The notes: a model not told the origin generated them from the letters alone. DNA of 16,627 nucleotides from an uncultured Collinsella sp. (GCA_900544225.1 UQUD01000043.1:1-16627), one strand, 5' to 3'; counted from the stretch's first letter, positions 7,282 to 13,572 are shown. A program made the numbers and translations.

Positions 7282-7464
7282 AAACAGCTGTGTGAAACCA
7301 GGGGAGTATTCTGGCTGGACAAAATGCCTGCTTAATAGGGTTGTCAGGTAGTCTGGGCGCAATACAAGACTGGGGAGCACGTCGTGTAAGTAGTGGTCCT
7401 CTAGGGGCGTACGCTCGGTGGTGTACGCATTGTCCCAAGACCACGCGAGAGTTGGGATCATATC
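7282..7464 (+). promoter_or_regulatory. Structured 5' leader of rplC
   Basis: These ~180 non-coding bases end with a nested hairpin just before the gene: GTGGTC (7393-7398) / GACCAC (7439-7444), GGG (7404-7406) / CCC (7434-7436), GCGTAC (7407-7412) / GTACGC (7423-7428). A smaller stem AGTCT/AGACT lies at 7350-7354/7367-7371. No S10 coding sequence fits here. In E. coli the S10-operon leader is bound by L4; L4 is the second gene of this unit, so L4 feedback is possible. Confidence 0.55.
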
Positions 7465-8085
7465 TTGATCAGCATGATTCTCGGCCGCAAGATTGGCATG
7501 ACCCAGGTTTGGGACGAGGACGACAACGTCGTTCCCGTCACGGTCATCCAGGCTGGCCCCTGCGCTGTCTCGCAGGTTAAAACTCAGGCAACCGACGGCT
7601 ATGACGCCGTCCAGATCGGTTTCGGCGACATCAAGGCCAAGAACGTGAACAAGCCCATGGCTGGTCACTTCGCTAAGGCTGGCGTCGAGCCTGTCCGTTT
7701 CCTTCGTGAGGTCCGCGTCGAGAACGGCGAGGAGCACAAGGTCGGCGAGGTCGTCACCGTCGCTGATTTCGCTGATGTCGAGAAGGTCGACGTCATCGGT
7801 ACCTCCAAGGGTAAGGGCTTCCAGGGTCGCATCAAGCGCTGGGGTCAGCGCCGCGGTCCTATGACGCATGGTTCTCACTTCCAGCGTCACCCCGGTTCTA
7901 TCGGTCAGTGCGCCTATCCTGCGCGCGTCCTCAAGGGCGTCAAGATGGCCGGTCACATGGGTAACGAGCGCGTTACCGTCAAGAACCTTTCCGTTGTCCG
8001 CATCGATGCCGAGCAGAACCTCATCTTGGTCAAGGGCGCTGTCCCGGGTGCCAAGAATGGTCTCGTCGCCATCCGTATGGCCTAA
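7465..8085 (+). CDS. rplC: 50S ribosomal protein L3
   Basis: The 206-residue L3 begins MISMILGRKIGMTQVWDEDD, with the expected KGKGFQG, GPMTHGSHFQRHPGSIG and PARVLKGVKMAGHMGN stretches in the central part. L3 binds 23S rRNA near the peptidyl-transferase centre and is an early assembly protein. TTG 7465 is chosen as start because it reproduces the usual four residues before LGRKIGMTQ seen in Bacillus L3. ATG 7474 would shorten the N-terminus by three residues. It is the first gene of the run here; rpsJ, which normally precedes it, is missing. The preferred codons (aag, cgt, ggt, gtc) are those of highly expressed genes. Confidence 0.97.
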   Translation: MISMILGRKIGMTQVWDEDDNVVPVTVIQAGPCAVSQVKTQATDGYDAVQIGFGDIKAKNVNKPMAGHFAKAGVEPVRFLREVRVENGEEHKVGEVVTVADFADVEKVDVIGTSKGKGFQGRIKRWGQRRGPMTHGSHFQRHPGSIGQCAYPARVLKGVKMAGHMGNERVTVKNLSVVRIDAEQNLILVKGAVPGAKNGLVAIRMA

Positions 8086-8131
8086 GGGCCCAGCCCATTT
8101 AGCCCAGCGTCATACCAAGGAGAACACTTAA

Positions 8132-8758
8132 ATGGCAAAGTTTGAAGTAAAGAACAGCGAGGGCAAGAAGGTCGCCGAGGCCGAGCTCGCCGCTGAGGTG
8201 TACGGCATCGAGCCGAACATCCACGTTATGCACCACATCGTCAAGTGCCAGATGGCCTCTTGGCGTCAGGGCACCCAGTCCGCTAAGGGCCGCTCTGAGG
8301 TTTCCGGTGGCGGCAAGAAGCCTTGGCGTCAGAAGGGCACCGGCCGTGCCCGCCAGGGTTCCATCCGTGCTGCCCAGTGGCGTCACGGTGGCGTTGTCTT
8401 CGCCCCCAAGCCCCGTTCCTACGCTAAGCGTATGAACAACAAGGAGGTCAAGCTGGCTATGCGCTCTGCGCTGTCCGCCAAGCTGGCCGATGGCGAGCTT
8501 GTGCTCGTCGACGACTACGGCTTCGAGAAGCCTTCCACCAAGGCTGCCGTTGCCATGCTCAAGGCTCTCGGCCTTGAGGGCAAGCGTCTGACCATCATCG
8601 TTCGCGATGAGGACGTCAACGCCTATCTGTCGTTCCGCAACATTCCCAAGACGTTCATCATCACTGCCGACGAGGCCAACACCTACGATCTCGTCAACAA
8701 CAACGCCGTGCTGATGCCCGCCGACATCGCCGCTCACTTCGGGGAGGTGCTTGCTTAA
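8132..8758 (+). CDS. rplD: 50S ribosomal protein L4
   Basis: The 208-residue L4 binds 23S rRNA, and its long loop lines the exit tunnel. The loop sequence RSEVSGGGKKPWRQKGTGRARQGS and the preceding HHIVKCQMASWRQGT are characteristic. ATG 8132 follows AAGGAGAA at the usual distance. The gap after rplC is 46 bases. In E. coli L4 also represses its own operon at the mRNA leader; the folded region before rplC is where such control would be expected. The next gene begins directly at its stop codon. Confidence 0.97.
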   Translation: MAKFEVKNSEGKKVAEAELAAEVYGIEPNIHVMHHIVKCQMASWRQGTQSAKGRSEVSGGGKKPWRQKGTGRARQGSIRAAQWRHGGVVFAPKPRSYAKRMNNKEVKLAMRSALSAKLADGELVLVDDYGFEKPSTKAAVAMLKALGLEGKRLTIIVRDEDVNAYLSFRNIPKTFIITADEANTYDLVNNNAVLMPADIAAHFGEVLA

Positions 8759-9046
8759 ATGACCGCCCACGAGATCATCATCCGTCCGATCGTGTCCGAG
8801 CGTTCCTTCTCCGGCATGGAGCAGAACAAGTACACGTTCGAGGTCGCCAAGGATGCTAACAAGTATCAGATCAAGGACGCTGTCGAGGAGATCTTCGGCG
8901 TCAAGGTCGTTCGCGTGAACACCCTGACGGTCAAGCCCAAGACCAAGCGCGTGCGCTATGTCGCCGGCAAGACCCGTTCTTGGAAGAAGGCCATCGTCAC
9001 GCTGGCCGAGGGCGACACCATCGAGGTCTTTGGCAACCAGGCCTAA
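8759..9046 (+). CDS. rplW: 50S ribosomal protein L23
   Basis: The 95-residue L23 sits at the tunnel exit and docks trigger factor and SRP. IIRPIVSERSFSGMEQNKYTF near the start and VNTLTVKPKTKRVRYVAGKTRSWKKAIVTL are typical. ATG 8759 immediately follows the rplD TAA, and the ribosome-binding site GGGGAGG lies inside the end of rplD, so translation is probably coupled. It is the last gene before a 179-base gap with a hairpin, the shared 26-bp element and a folded leader. The rplC-rplD-rplW trio therefore looks like its own transcription unit. Confidence 0.97.
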   Translation: MTAHEIIIRPIVSERSFSGMEQNKYTFEVAKDANKYQIKDAVEEIFGVKVVRVNTLTVKPKTKRVRYVAGKTRSWKKAIVTLAEGDTIEVFGNQA

Positions 9047-9063
9047 GACTCGCTGCTGTTGAG

Positions 9064-9108
9064 TGAGCTCATGCCTCCCAAATAGGGGAGGCGAGAGCTC
9101 AAGGTTTT
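9064..9108 (+). terminator. Hairpin after rplW, possible attenuator
   Basis: TGAGCTC (9064-9070) pairs with GAGCTCA (9095-9101) and GCCTCCC (9073-9079) with GGGAGGC (9086-9092), giving 14 bp with one small internal loop. AGG and then TTTT (9105-9108) follow. The T-run is short, so partial termination is more likely than full. Confidence 0.6.
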
Positions 9109-9119
9109 GGGCGTATAAA

Positions 9120-9145
9120 ATGGACACGCCCGGAGCCGTGTATAC
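9120..9145 (+). promoter_or_regulatory. Shared 26-bp element, copy 2 (upstream of rplB)
   Basis: It matches 7255-7280 at 24 of 26 positions and again ends in GTGTATAC. TGGACA (9121-9126) is close to a -35, 14 bases before TATACG (9141-9146). TATAAA at 9114-9119 is another possible -10 here. It suggests a separate start for the rplB unit. Confidence 0.55.
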
Positions 9146-9154
9146 GTCCGGTGT

Positions 9155-9225
9155 CATCGCACCCGAGGCAGAACCTCGAATCCCTGTCTGCGATGGCTAA
9201 CGGATTCCTATTGAAAGGGATTGTA
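9155..9225 (+). promoter_or_regulatory. Structured rplB leader with an anti-Shine-Dalgarno match
   Basis: CATCGCA (9155-9161) pairs with TGCGATG (9189-9195), and inside it CGAGG (9164-9168) with CCTCG (9174-9178). The internal loop carries AATCCCT (9179-9185), exactly complementary to AGGGATT (9216-9222), which includes the rplB ribosome-binding site. Pairing would form a pseudoknot that hides the site. L2 is a natural candidate ligand, but this is inference. Confidence 0.55.
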
Positions 9226-10056
9226 ATGGCTGTAAAGCACCTTAAGCCGACCTCCGCTGGTAGGCGTTGGCAGACGATCTCCGACTTCTCCGAGATCACC
9301 TGCACCAAGCCCGAGAAGTCTCTTCTCGAGCCCCTGCCCAAGAAGGCCGGTCGTAACAACAACGGCCGCATCACCACCCGCCACCAGGGCGGCGGCGTGA
9401 AGCGTCGTTACCGCGTGATCGACTTCAAGCGCAACAAGGACGGCGTGCCCGCCAAGGTTGCCACGATCGAGTACGATCCGAACCGTTCCGCTCGCATCGC
9501 TCTGCTGCACTACGCTGACGGTGAGAAGCGCTACATCCTGGCCCCCAAGGGCCTCGAGGTCGGTCAGACCGTCATGTCCGGTTCTGACGCCGACATCAAG
9601 CCGGGCAACGCTCTGCCCCTCGCCGACATCCCCGTCGGTACGCTCATCCACGCCGTCGAGTTCCAGCCGGGCAAGGGCGCTGCTATCGCCCGTTCCGCCG
9701 GTAACTCCTGCCAGCTGATGGGTAAGGAGGGCAAGTACGCTATCGTCCGTATGCCTTCCTCCGAGATGCGCCGCATCCTCGTTACCTGCCGCGCCACCGT
9801 CGGTGAGGTCGGCAACGCCGATCACTCCAACATCGTCATCGGCAAGGCCGGCCGTAAGCGCCACATGAACGTGCGCCCGACCGTCCGCGGTACCGTCATG
9901 AACCCTGTCGACCACCCGCACGGCGGTGGCGAGGGCAAGAACCACACCTCTGGTCGTCCCTCTGTTACCCCCTGGGGTAAGCCGACGAAGGGCCTTCGTA
10001 CGCGCAAGAAGAAGAAGGTCTCGAACCAGCACATCATTCGTCGCCGTAAGAAGTAA
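9226..10056 (+). CDS. rplB: 50S ribosomal protein L2
   Basis: The 276-residue L2 is required for subunit joining and peptidyl transfer. Visible are the N-terminal AVKHLKPTSAGRRWQTISDF, GRITTRHQGGGVKRRYRVIDFKR, and near the end RPTVRGTVMNPVDHPHGGGEGKN with the conserved histidine of the HPHGGG loop. ATG 9226 gives the standard length and has GAAAGGGA in front. The frame is open back to ATG 9151, but that stretch lies across the leader hairpins and encodes nothing L2-like. rpsS follows after 32 bases. Confidence 0.97.
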   Translation: MAVKHLKPTSAGRRWQTISDFSEITCTKPEKSLLEPLPKKAGRNNNGRITTRHQGGGVKRRYRVIDFKRNKDGVPAKVATIEYDPNRSARIALLHYADGEKRYILAPKGLEVGQTVMSGSDADIKPGNALPLADIPVGTLIHAVEFQPGKGAAIARSAGNSCQLMGKEGKYAIVRMPSSEMRRILVTCRATVGEVGNADHSNIVIGKAGRKRHMNVRPTVRGTVMNPVDHPHGGGEGKNHTSGRPSVTPWGKPTKGLRTRKKKKVSNQHIIRRRKK

Positions 10057-10088
10057 TTTCGGATACCGAGTTTTAGGAGAAAGCACTT

Positions 10089-10349
10089 ATGAGCAGAAGT
10101 CTCAAAAAGGGCCCGTTCGTGGAGACTCGCCTTCTCTCGCGTATCACCGCGATGAACGAGGCTGGCAAGAAGGACGTCGTGAAGACCTGGTCCCGCGCGT
10201 CCACCATCTTCCCCGAGATGGTTGGTCACACCATCGCCGTCCACGACGGCCGCAAGCATGTGCCCGTGTATGTTACCGAGTCCATGGTTGGTCACAAGCT
10301 CGGCGAGTTCGCGCCGACTCGTACGTTCCGTGGCCACAAGGCCAAATAG
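10089..10349 (+). CDS. rpsS: 30S ribosomal protein S19
   Basis: The 86-residue S19 belongs to the head of the small subunit and contacts S13 and the A-site tRNA. It begins SRSLKKGPFVETRLL and contains the family stretch TWSRASTIFPEMVGHTIAVHDGRKHVPVYVTESMVGHKLGEF, here of ordinary length. ATG 10089 has TAGGAGAAAG upstream. Placement between rplB and rplV is the universal order. Confidence 0.97.
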   Translation: MSRSLKKGPFVETRLLSRITAMNEAGKKDVVKTWSRASTIFPEMVGHTIAVHDGRKHVPVYVTESMVGHKLGEFAPTRTFRGHKAK

Positions 10350-10363
10350 GGGGTTAACCGTAA

Positions 10364-10735
10364 ATGGCAACTAAGTCTATTGAAACTGAGGCCACCGAGG
10401 TTCGCGCCGTCGCTAAGTACGTGCGTGTTTCCCCCAGCAAGGCCCGCCTGGTGGTCGATCTGATCCGCCGCAAGCCTGTCGCTCAGGCCTTCGACATCCT
10501 CCACTTCTGCGACCGCGCCGTCGCCGTGGATGTCGAGAAGGTTCTCCGTTCCGCCGTTGCGAACGCCGAGAACAACAACGGTCTGCGTGCCGACAACCTG
10601 GTTGTCGCCGCTGCCTATGTTGACGAGGGTCCGACGCTTAAGCGCATCCGTCCCCGCGCCAAGGGTTCCGCTTCTCGCATTCTGAAGCGTACTTCCCACA
10701 TCACCGTCGTCGTTGCTCCTCGAAAGGAGGCGTAA
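10364..10735 (+). CDS. rplV: 50S ribosomal protein L22
   Basis: The 123-residue L22 binds all domains of 23S rRNA and sends a beta-hairpin into the exit tunnel. Recognisable are AVAKYVRVSPSKARLVVDLIR, the AVANAENNNGL helix and the hairpin region GPTLKRIRPRAKGSASRILKR. The last is where macrolide-resistance changes are known in other species; nothing unusual is seen here. The N-terminus has about ten extra residues (ATKSIETEATE) before the core. It starts 14 bases after rpsS and ends six bases before rpsC. Confidence 0.97.
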   Translation: MATKSIETEATEVRAVAKYVRVSPSKARLVVDLIRRKPVAQAFDILHFCDRAVAVDVEKVLRSAVANAENNNGLRADNLVVAAAYVDEGPTLKRIRPRAKGSASRILKRTSHITVVVAPRKEA

Positions 10736-10741
10736 AGCTGT

Positions 10742-11452
10742 ATGGGTCAGAAAGTCTACCCCACCGGCTTCCGTCTTGGCATCACCGAGAACTGGCGCTC
10801 CCGCTGGTTCGCAGAGAAGGATTACGCTAAGACCCTCGGTAACGATCTCGAGATCCGCAAGTACCTCGAGAAGCGTCTTTCCCGCGCAGCTGTCTCCCGC
10901 GTCGAGATCGAGCGCGCTGGCGACAAGGTGAAGGTCATCATCCTCACCGCTCGCCCCGGCGTTGTCATCGGTAAGAAGGGTGCCGAGATCGATACCCTCC
11001 GTACCGAGCTCGAGAAGGTCGCTGGCGTCTCCAAGGGCCAGCTCTCCGTCGACGTTGTCGAGATCAAGCGCCCCGAGCTCGACGCCAACCTCGTTGCTCA
11101 GTCTATCGCCGAGCAGCTCGAGGGCCGCGTTGCCTTCCGTCGCGCTATGCGCAAGGCTGTCCAGTCCGCCCGCAAGGCTGGCGCTAAGGGCATCCGTATC
11201 CAGTGCTCCGGTCGTCTCGGCGGTGCCGAGATGGGCCGTCGTGAGTGGTACCGTGAGGGTCGCGTGCCTCTGCACACCCTCCGTGCCAAGATCGACTACG
11301 GCACGGCTGTCGCCAGCACCACCATGGGCGCTTGCGGCGTGAAGGTCTGGATCTACCTGGGCGAGAAGCTCCCGGGCCAGCCTGTTCCCAACCCTGCACT
11401 CGAGGGCTCTTCCCGTCCTCGTCGTCGTAACTCCGAGAGGAGGGGTCAGTAG
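10742..11452 (+). CDS. rpsC: 30S ribosomal protein S3
   Basis: The 236-residue S3 forms part of the mRNA entry site and its helicase activity. MGQKVYPTGFRLGITENWRSRW is the standard start. The KH domain carries ARPGVVIGKKGAEID, the GxxG loop being IGKKG. The C-terminal domain has RRAMRKAVQSARKAGAKGIRIQ and GRLGGAEMGRREWYREGRVPLHTLRA. The tail after PNPALEGS is basic and likely disordered (RPRRRNSERRGQ). The ribosome-binding site GAAAGGAGG lies at the end of rplV. The TAG stop shares one base with the GTG start of rplP. Confidence 0.97.
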   Translation: MGQKVYPTGFRLGITENWRSRWFAEKDYAKTLGNDLEIRKYLEKRLSRAAVSRVEIERAGDKVKVIILTARPGVVIGKKGAEIDTLRTELEKVAGVSKGQLSVDVVEIKRPELDANLVAQSIAEQLEGRVAFRRAMRKAVQSARKAGAKGIRIQCSGRLGGAEMGRREWYREGRVPLHTLRAKIDYGTAVASTTMGACGVKVWIYLGEKLPGQPVPNPALEGSSRPRRRNSERRGQ

Positions 11453-11955
11453 TGCTTGCCCCTAAGCGTATTCTTCACCGCAAGGTGCAGCGTGGCTCCA
11501 TGAAGGGCCAGGCCAAGGGTAATACCGAGCTGCATTTCGGCGAGTTTGGTATCCAGGCTCTCGAGGCCCATTGGATCACCAACCGTCAGATCGAGGCCGC
11601 TCGTATTGCCATGACCCGCTACATGAAGCGTGGCGGTCGTGTCTACATCACGATCTTCCCCGATAAGCCCATCACCAAGAAGCCTGCCGAGACTCGCATG
11701 GGTTCTGGTAAGGGTAACCCCGAGGAGTGGGTGGCCGTCGTCAAGCCCGGCCGCATCATGTTCGAGGTCAAGGGCGTGCCCGAGGAGGTCGCTCGCGAGG
11801 CTCTGCGTCTTGCACAGCACAAGCTTCCCATCAAGACCAAGATTGTTGCTGCCAAGAATGCCGAGCAGCGCATCGAGAAGGAGATGGCTGAGGAGGCCGC
11901 TCTCGAGGCCAAGTGGGCTGCTGAGGACGCCGCCGCCGCCAAGGAGGAGAACTAA
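11452..11955 (+). CDS. rplP: 50S ribosomal protein L16 with a C-terminal extension
   Basis: The first ~140 residues are a normal L16: MLAPKRILHRKVQRGSMKG, FGEFGIQALEAHWITNRQIEAARIAMTRYMKRGGRVYI and the loop RMGSGKGNPEEWVAVVKPGRI that reaches toward the tRNA sites. The protein is 167 residues, whereas E. coli and Bacillus L16 have about 136-144. The extra ~25 residues after AEQRIEKE are Ala/Glu-rich and probably helical (AEEAALEAKWAAEDAAAAKEEN). GTG 11452 is the start, overlapping the rpsC stop by one base with GAGAGGAGG upstream. The 3' end overlaps the rpmC start by one base. Confidence 0.96.
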   Translation: MLAPKRILHRKVQRGSMKGQAKGNTELHFGEFGIQALEAHWITNRQIEAARIAMTRYMKRGGRVYITIFPDKPITKKPAETRMGSGKGNPEEWVAVVKPGRIMFEVKGVPEEVAREALRLAQHKLPIKTKIVAAKNAEQRIEKEMAEEAALEAKWAAEDAAAAKEEN

Positions 11956-12170
11956 TGAAGCCCGCAGAGATTCGTGAGCTCTCGGACGCTCAGCTCGTTG
12001 AGAAGCTGAAGGAAATGCGCGCCGAGCTCTTTAACCTTCGTTTCCAGATGGCCACCAGCCAGCTGGACAACACCGCTCGCGTCAACACCGTGAAGAAGGA
12101 CATCGCTCGCGTCCTCACGGAGCAGCGCGCCCGCGAGATCGCAGCGGAGAAGTCCGCTGTCGCCGAGTAG
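11955..12170 (+). CDS. rpmC: 50S ribosomal protein L29
   Basis: The 71-residue L29 is a two-helix protein near the tunnel exit beside L23. KPAEIRELSDAQLVEKLKEMRAELFNLRFQMATSQLDNTARV is the classical signature, followed by VKKDIARVLTEQRARE. The start ATG shares its A with the rplP stop TAA, and the ribosome-binding site AAGGAGGAG lies in the end of rplP, so translation is coupled. Length and sequence are ordinary. Confidence 0.96.
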   Translation: MKPAEIRELSDAQLVEKLKEMRAELFNLRFQMATSQLDNTARVNTVKKDIARVLTEQRAREIAAEKSAVAE

Positions 12171-12186
12171 GACCTAAGGAGAGAAC

Positions 12187-12447
12187 ATGACTGATTCGCG
12201 TAACTCGCGTAAGGTCCGTACGGGTGTCGTTACCTCCGTCTCCGGTGCCAAGACCATTGTTGTCACCATCACCGAGCGCAAGCGTCACCCCAAGTACGGC
12301 AAGATGATGACCAGCTCCAAGAAGCTGCACGCTCACGACGAGGAGTGCACGGCTGGCGTGGGCGACACCGTCCGCGTTATGGAGACCCGTCCTATGTCCA
12401 AGATGAAGCGTTGGCGCCTCATCGAGGTCGTCGAGCGCGCTAAATAA
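12187..12447 (+). CDS. rpsQ: 30S ribosomal protein S17
   Basis: The 86-residue S17 is an OB-fold primary 16S rRNA binder. RKVRTGVVTSVSGAKTIVVTI, the YGKMMTSSKKLHAHDE segment and GDTVRVMETRPMSKMKRWRLIEVVE match the family throughout. ATG 12187 is preceded by AAGGAGAG. It closes the second block of tightly spaced r-protein genes; the next gene comes only after a 118-base folded gap. Confidence 0.96.
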   Translation: MTDSRNSRKVRTGVVTSVSGAKTIVVTITERKRHPKYGKMMTSSKKLHAHDEECTAGVGDTVRVMETRPMSKMKRWRLIEVVERAK

Positions 12448-12474
12448 GCAGTCGCTCTTACGACTTGTACGTTT

Positions 12475-12565
12475 CCGAAGATGTGCGTATGCCTGGCTTG
12501 CATACCACGGGCCGTATAAAGGCTGCGCACCTCTCTTCGGTTCTTAGTTCGGAGGAACATCTACC
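12475..12565 (+). promoter_or_regulatory. Structured leader between rpsQ and rplN
   Basis: A three-way junction can be drawn. The base stem is CCGAAGA (12475-12481) / TCTTCGG (12534-12540), extended by GTGC/GCAC. Arm one is GTATGC (12487-12492) / GCATAC (12500-12505). Arm two is GCC (12511-12513) / GGC (12521-12523) around GTATAAA. After it GTTC/GAAC (12547-12550/12555-12558) could hide the GGAGG ribosome-binding site of rplN. TATAAA in arm two might also be a -10. No ligand can be named. Confidence 0.5.
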
Positions 12566-12934
12566 ATGATTCAGATGCAAACCATGCTGAACGTCGCCGA
12601 CAACTCCGGCGCTCGCAAGATTCGCTGCATCAAGGTGCTTGGCGGTTCCAAGCGTCGTTATGCAGGCATCGGCGATGTGTTCATCGGTGCTGTCCAGGAG
12701 GCTACCCCTGGCGCCAACGTCAAGAAGAAGGACGTTGTCCGTTGCGTCGTCGTTCGCACCGTTAAGGAGATCCGCCGCAAGGATGGCTCCTACATTCGCT
12801 TTGATGAGAACGCCTGCGTTGTCATCAACAACGATGGTTCGCCCGTCGGCACCCGTATCTTCGGGCCCGTCGCTCGCGAGCTTCGTGACAAGAAGTACAT
12901 GAAGATCGTCTCGCTCGCTCCCGAGACCCTGTAG
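12566..12934 (+). CDS. rplN: 50S ribosomal protein L14
   Basis: The 122-residue L14 forms part of intersubunit bridges and binds the silencing factor RsfS in other bacteria. MIQMQTMLNVADNSGARKIRCIKVLGGS, GDVFIGAVQEATPGANVKKKDVVRCVVVRT and DENACVVINNDGSPVGTRIFGPVARELR are characteristic, and the length is exactly usual. ATG 12566 has TTCGGAGGAAC upstream. In E. coli the spc operon also begins with rplN, which fits the folded leader and new unit here. Confidence 0.97.
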   Translation: MIQMQTMLNVADNSGARKIRCIKVLGGSKRRYAGIGDVFIGAVQEATPGANVKKKDVVRCVVVRTVKEIRRKDGSYIRFDENACVVINNDGSPVGTRIFGPVARELRDKKYMKIVSLAPETL

Positions 12935-12947
12935 TTAGGGGAGATAT

Positions 12948-13253
12948 ATGTATATCAAGAAGGGCGATAAGGTCCAGGTTCTCTCTGGTAAGGATCGCGG
13001 CAAGCAGGGCGTTGTCCTGCGTGCTCTCCCCGCCGAGAACAAGGTCGTTGTCGAGGGCGTTTCGGTCGTCAAGAAGGCCGTCAAGCCCAACGCTGCCAAC
13101 CAGCAGGGCGGTATCGTTTCGCAGGAGGCTCCCATCGACGCCTCCAACGTCAATCTCGTTTGCCCCGAGTGCGGTAAGGTTACCCGCGTCGGTCACGAGA
13201 AGGACGGCAAGAACAAGCTGCGCGTCTGCAAGAAGTGCGGCCACAAGTTCTAA
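12948..13253 (+). CDS. rplX: 50S ribosomal protein L24
   Basis: The 101-residue L24 is an initiator of large-subunit assembly. The KOW motif is at the start (KKGDKVQVLSGKDRGKQGVVL), and the C-terminal part holds a four-cysteine pattern, Cys72-x2-Cys75 and Cys94-x2-Cys97 (CPECGK...CKKCGHKF), able to bind zinc. This tail is common in L24 of Gram-positive lineages. It starts 13 bases after rplN with GGGGAGA upstream. It is the last ribosomal gene: rplE, rpsN and the rest of the spc group do not follow. Confidence 0.97.
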   Translation: MYIKKGDKVQVLSGKDRGKQGVVLRALPAENKVVVEGVSVVKKAVKPNAANQQGGIVSQEAPIDASNVNLVCPECGKVTRVGHEKDGKNKLRVCKKCGHKF

Positions 13254-13281
13254 GCTGCCCGCAACAGTTAAGTTGCTAGCA

Positions 13282-13315
13282 AAGGCCTGGATGCCACGGC
13301 ACCCGGGCCTTTTTT
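13282..13315 (+). terminator. Terminator at the end of the r-protein cluster
   Basis: AAGGCC (13282-13287) pairs with GGCCTT (13306-13311), with TGCC/GGCA further in, followed by an unbroken T-run to 13315. It ends the operon only 28 bases after the rplX stop. A small hairpin GCAAC/GTTGC (13261-13265/13272-13276) precedes it. Confidence 0.88.
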
Positions 13316-13321
13316 GATCCC

Positions 13322-13373
13322 TACTCATTGGGTACTCATTGGGGATACTCATTGGGGACAGGCTTAAATGAGT
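13322..13373. repeat. ACTCATT tandem and inverted repeat
   Basis: Three near-identical tandem copies of TACTCATTGGG start at 13322, 13333 and 13346. The last pairs as ACTCATT (13347-13353) with AATGAGT (13367-13373) around a 13-base loop containing GGGGACAG. Confidence 0.8.
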
Positions 13374-13481
13374 GGTTGCGCGCACGAAAGGCTGGCGTGA
13401 CAGTCGGTCAGCTTGTGTGTTGTTGCGAACTCGGTTAGGCAACGGTTAAAAGGGCAACTGCTGGCTGGCGCGACGCCTCAA

Positions 13482-13572
13482 ATGATCCGTTTTCCTCCGT
13501 CCCCAACGGATCATCACAGCTTTCCGCGTAAAAGATGATCCGTTTTCCTCCGTCCCCAGGGGATCAGGTGAT
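13482..13572. repeat. Pair of GATCCGTTTTCCTCC repeats with palindromic ends
   Basis: A 24-base sequence occurs identically at 13482-13505 and 13535-13558, period 53. In the first copy ATGATCCGTT (13482-13491) and AACGGATCAT (13505-13514) form a perfect 10-bp inverted repeat around a loop with CCGTCCCC. The second copy keeps TGATCC/GGATCA. The rest of 13374-13590 shows nothing else I can name. Confidence 0.82.

Noticed and set aside
7281..7464. A degenerate rpsJ (S10) gene before rplC
   Set aside because: The gap is too short for S10 (about 300 bases) and no S10-like residues are seen in any frame.
7341..7580. Small plus-strand frame in the rplC leader
   Set aside because: It runs out of frame into rplC, has no good ribosome-binding site and resembles no known protein.
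8099..9157. Open frame of 352 codons on the minus strand over rplD/rplW
   Set aside because: It is a low-complexity Leu/Gly/Asp-rich mirror of highly biased r-protein codons. Similar mirrors lie opposite rplC, rplB and rpsC.
9151..9225. N-terminal extension of L2
   Set aside because: The in-frame ATG at 9151 would translate the leader hairpins. ATG 9226 gives the normal L2 length.
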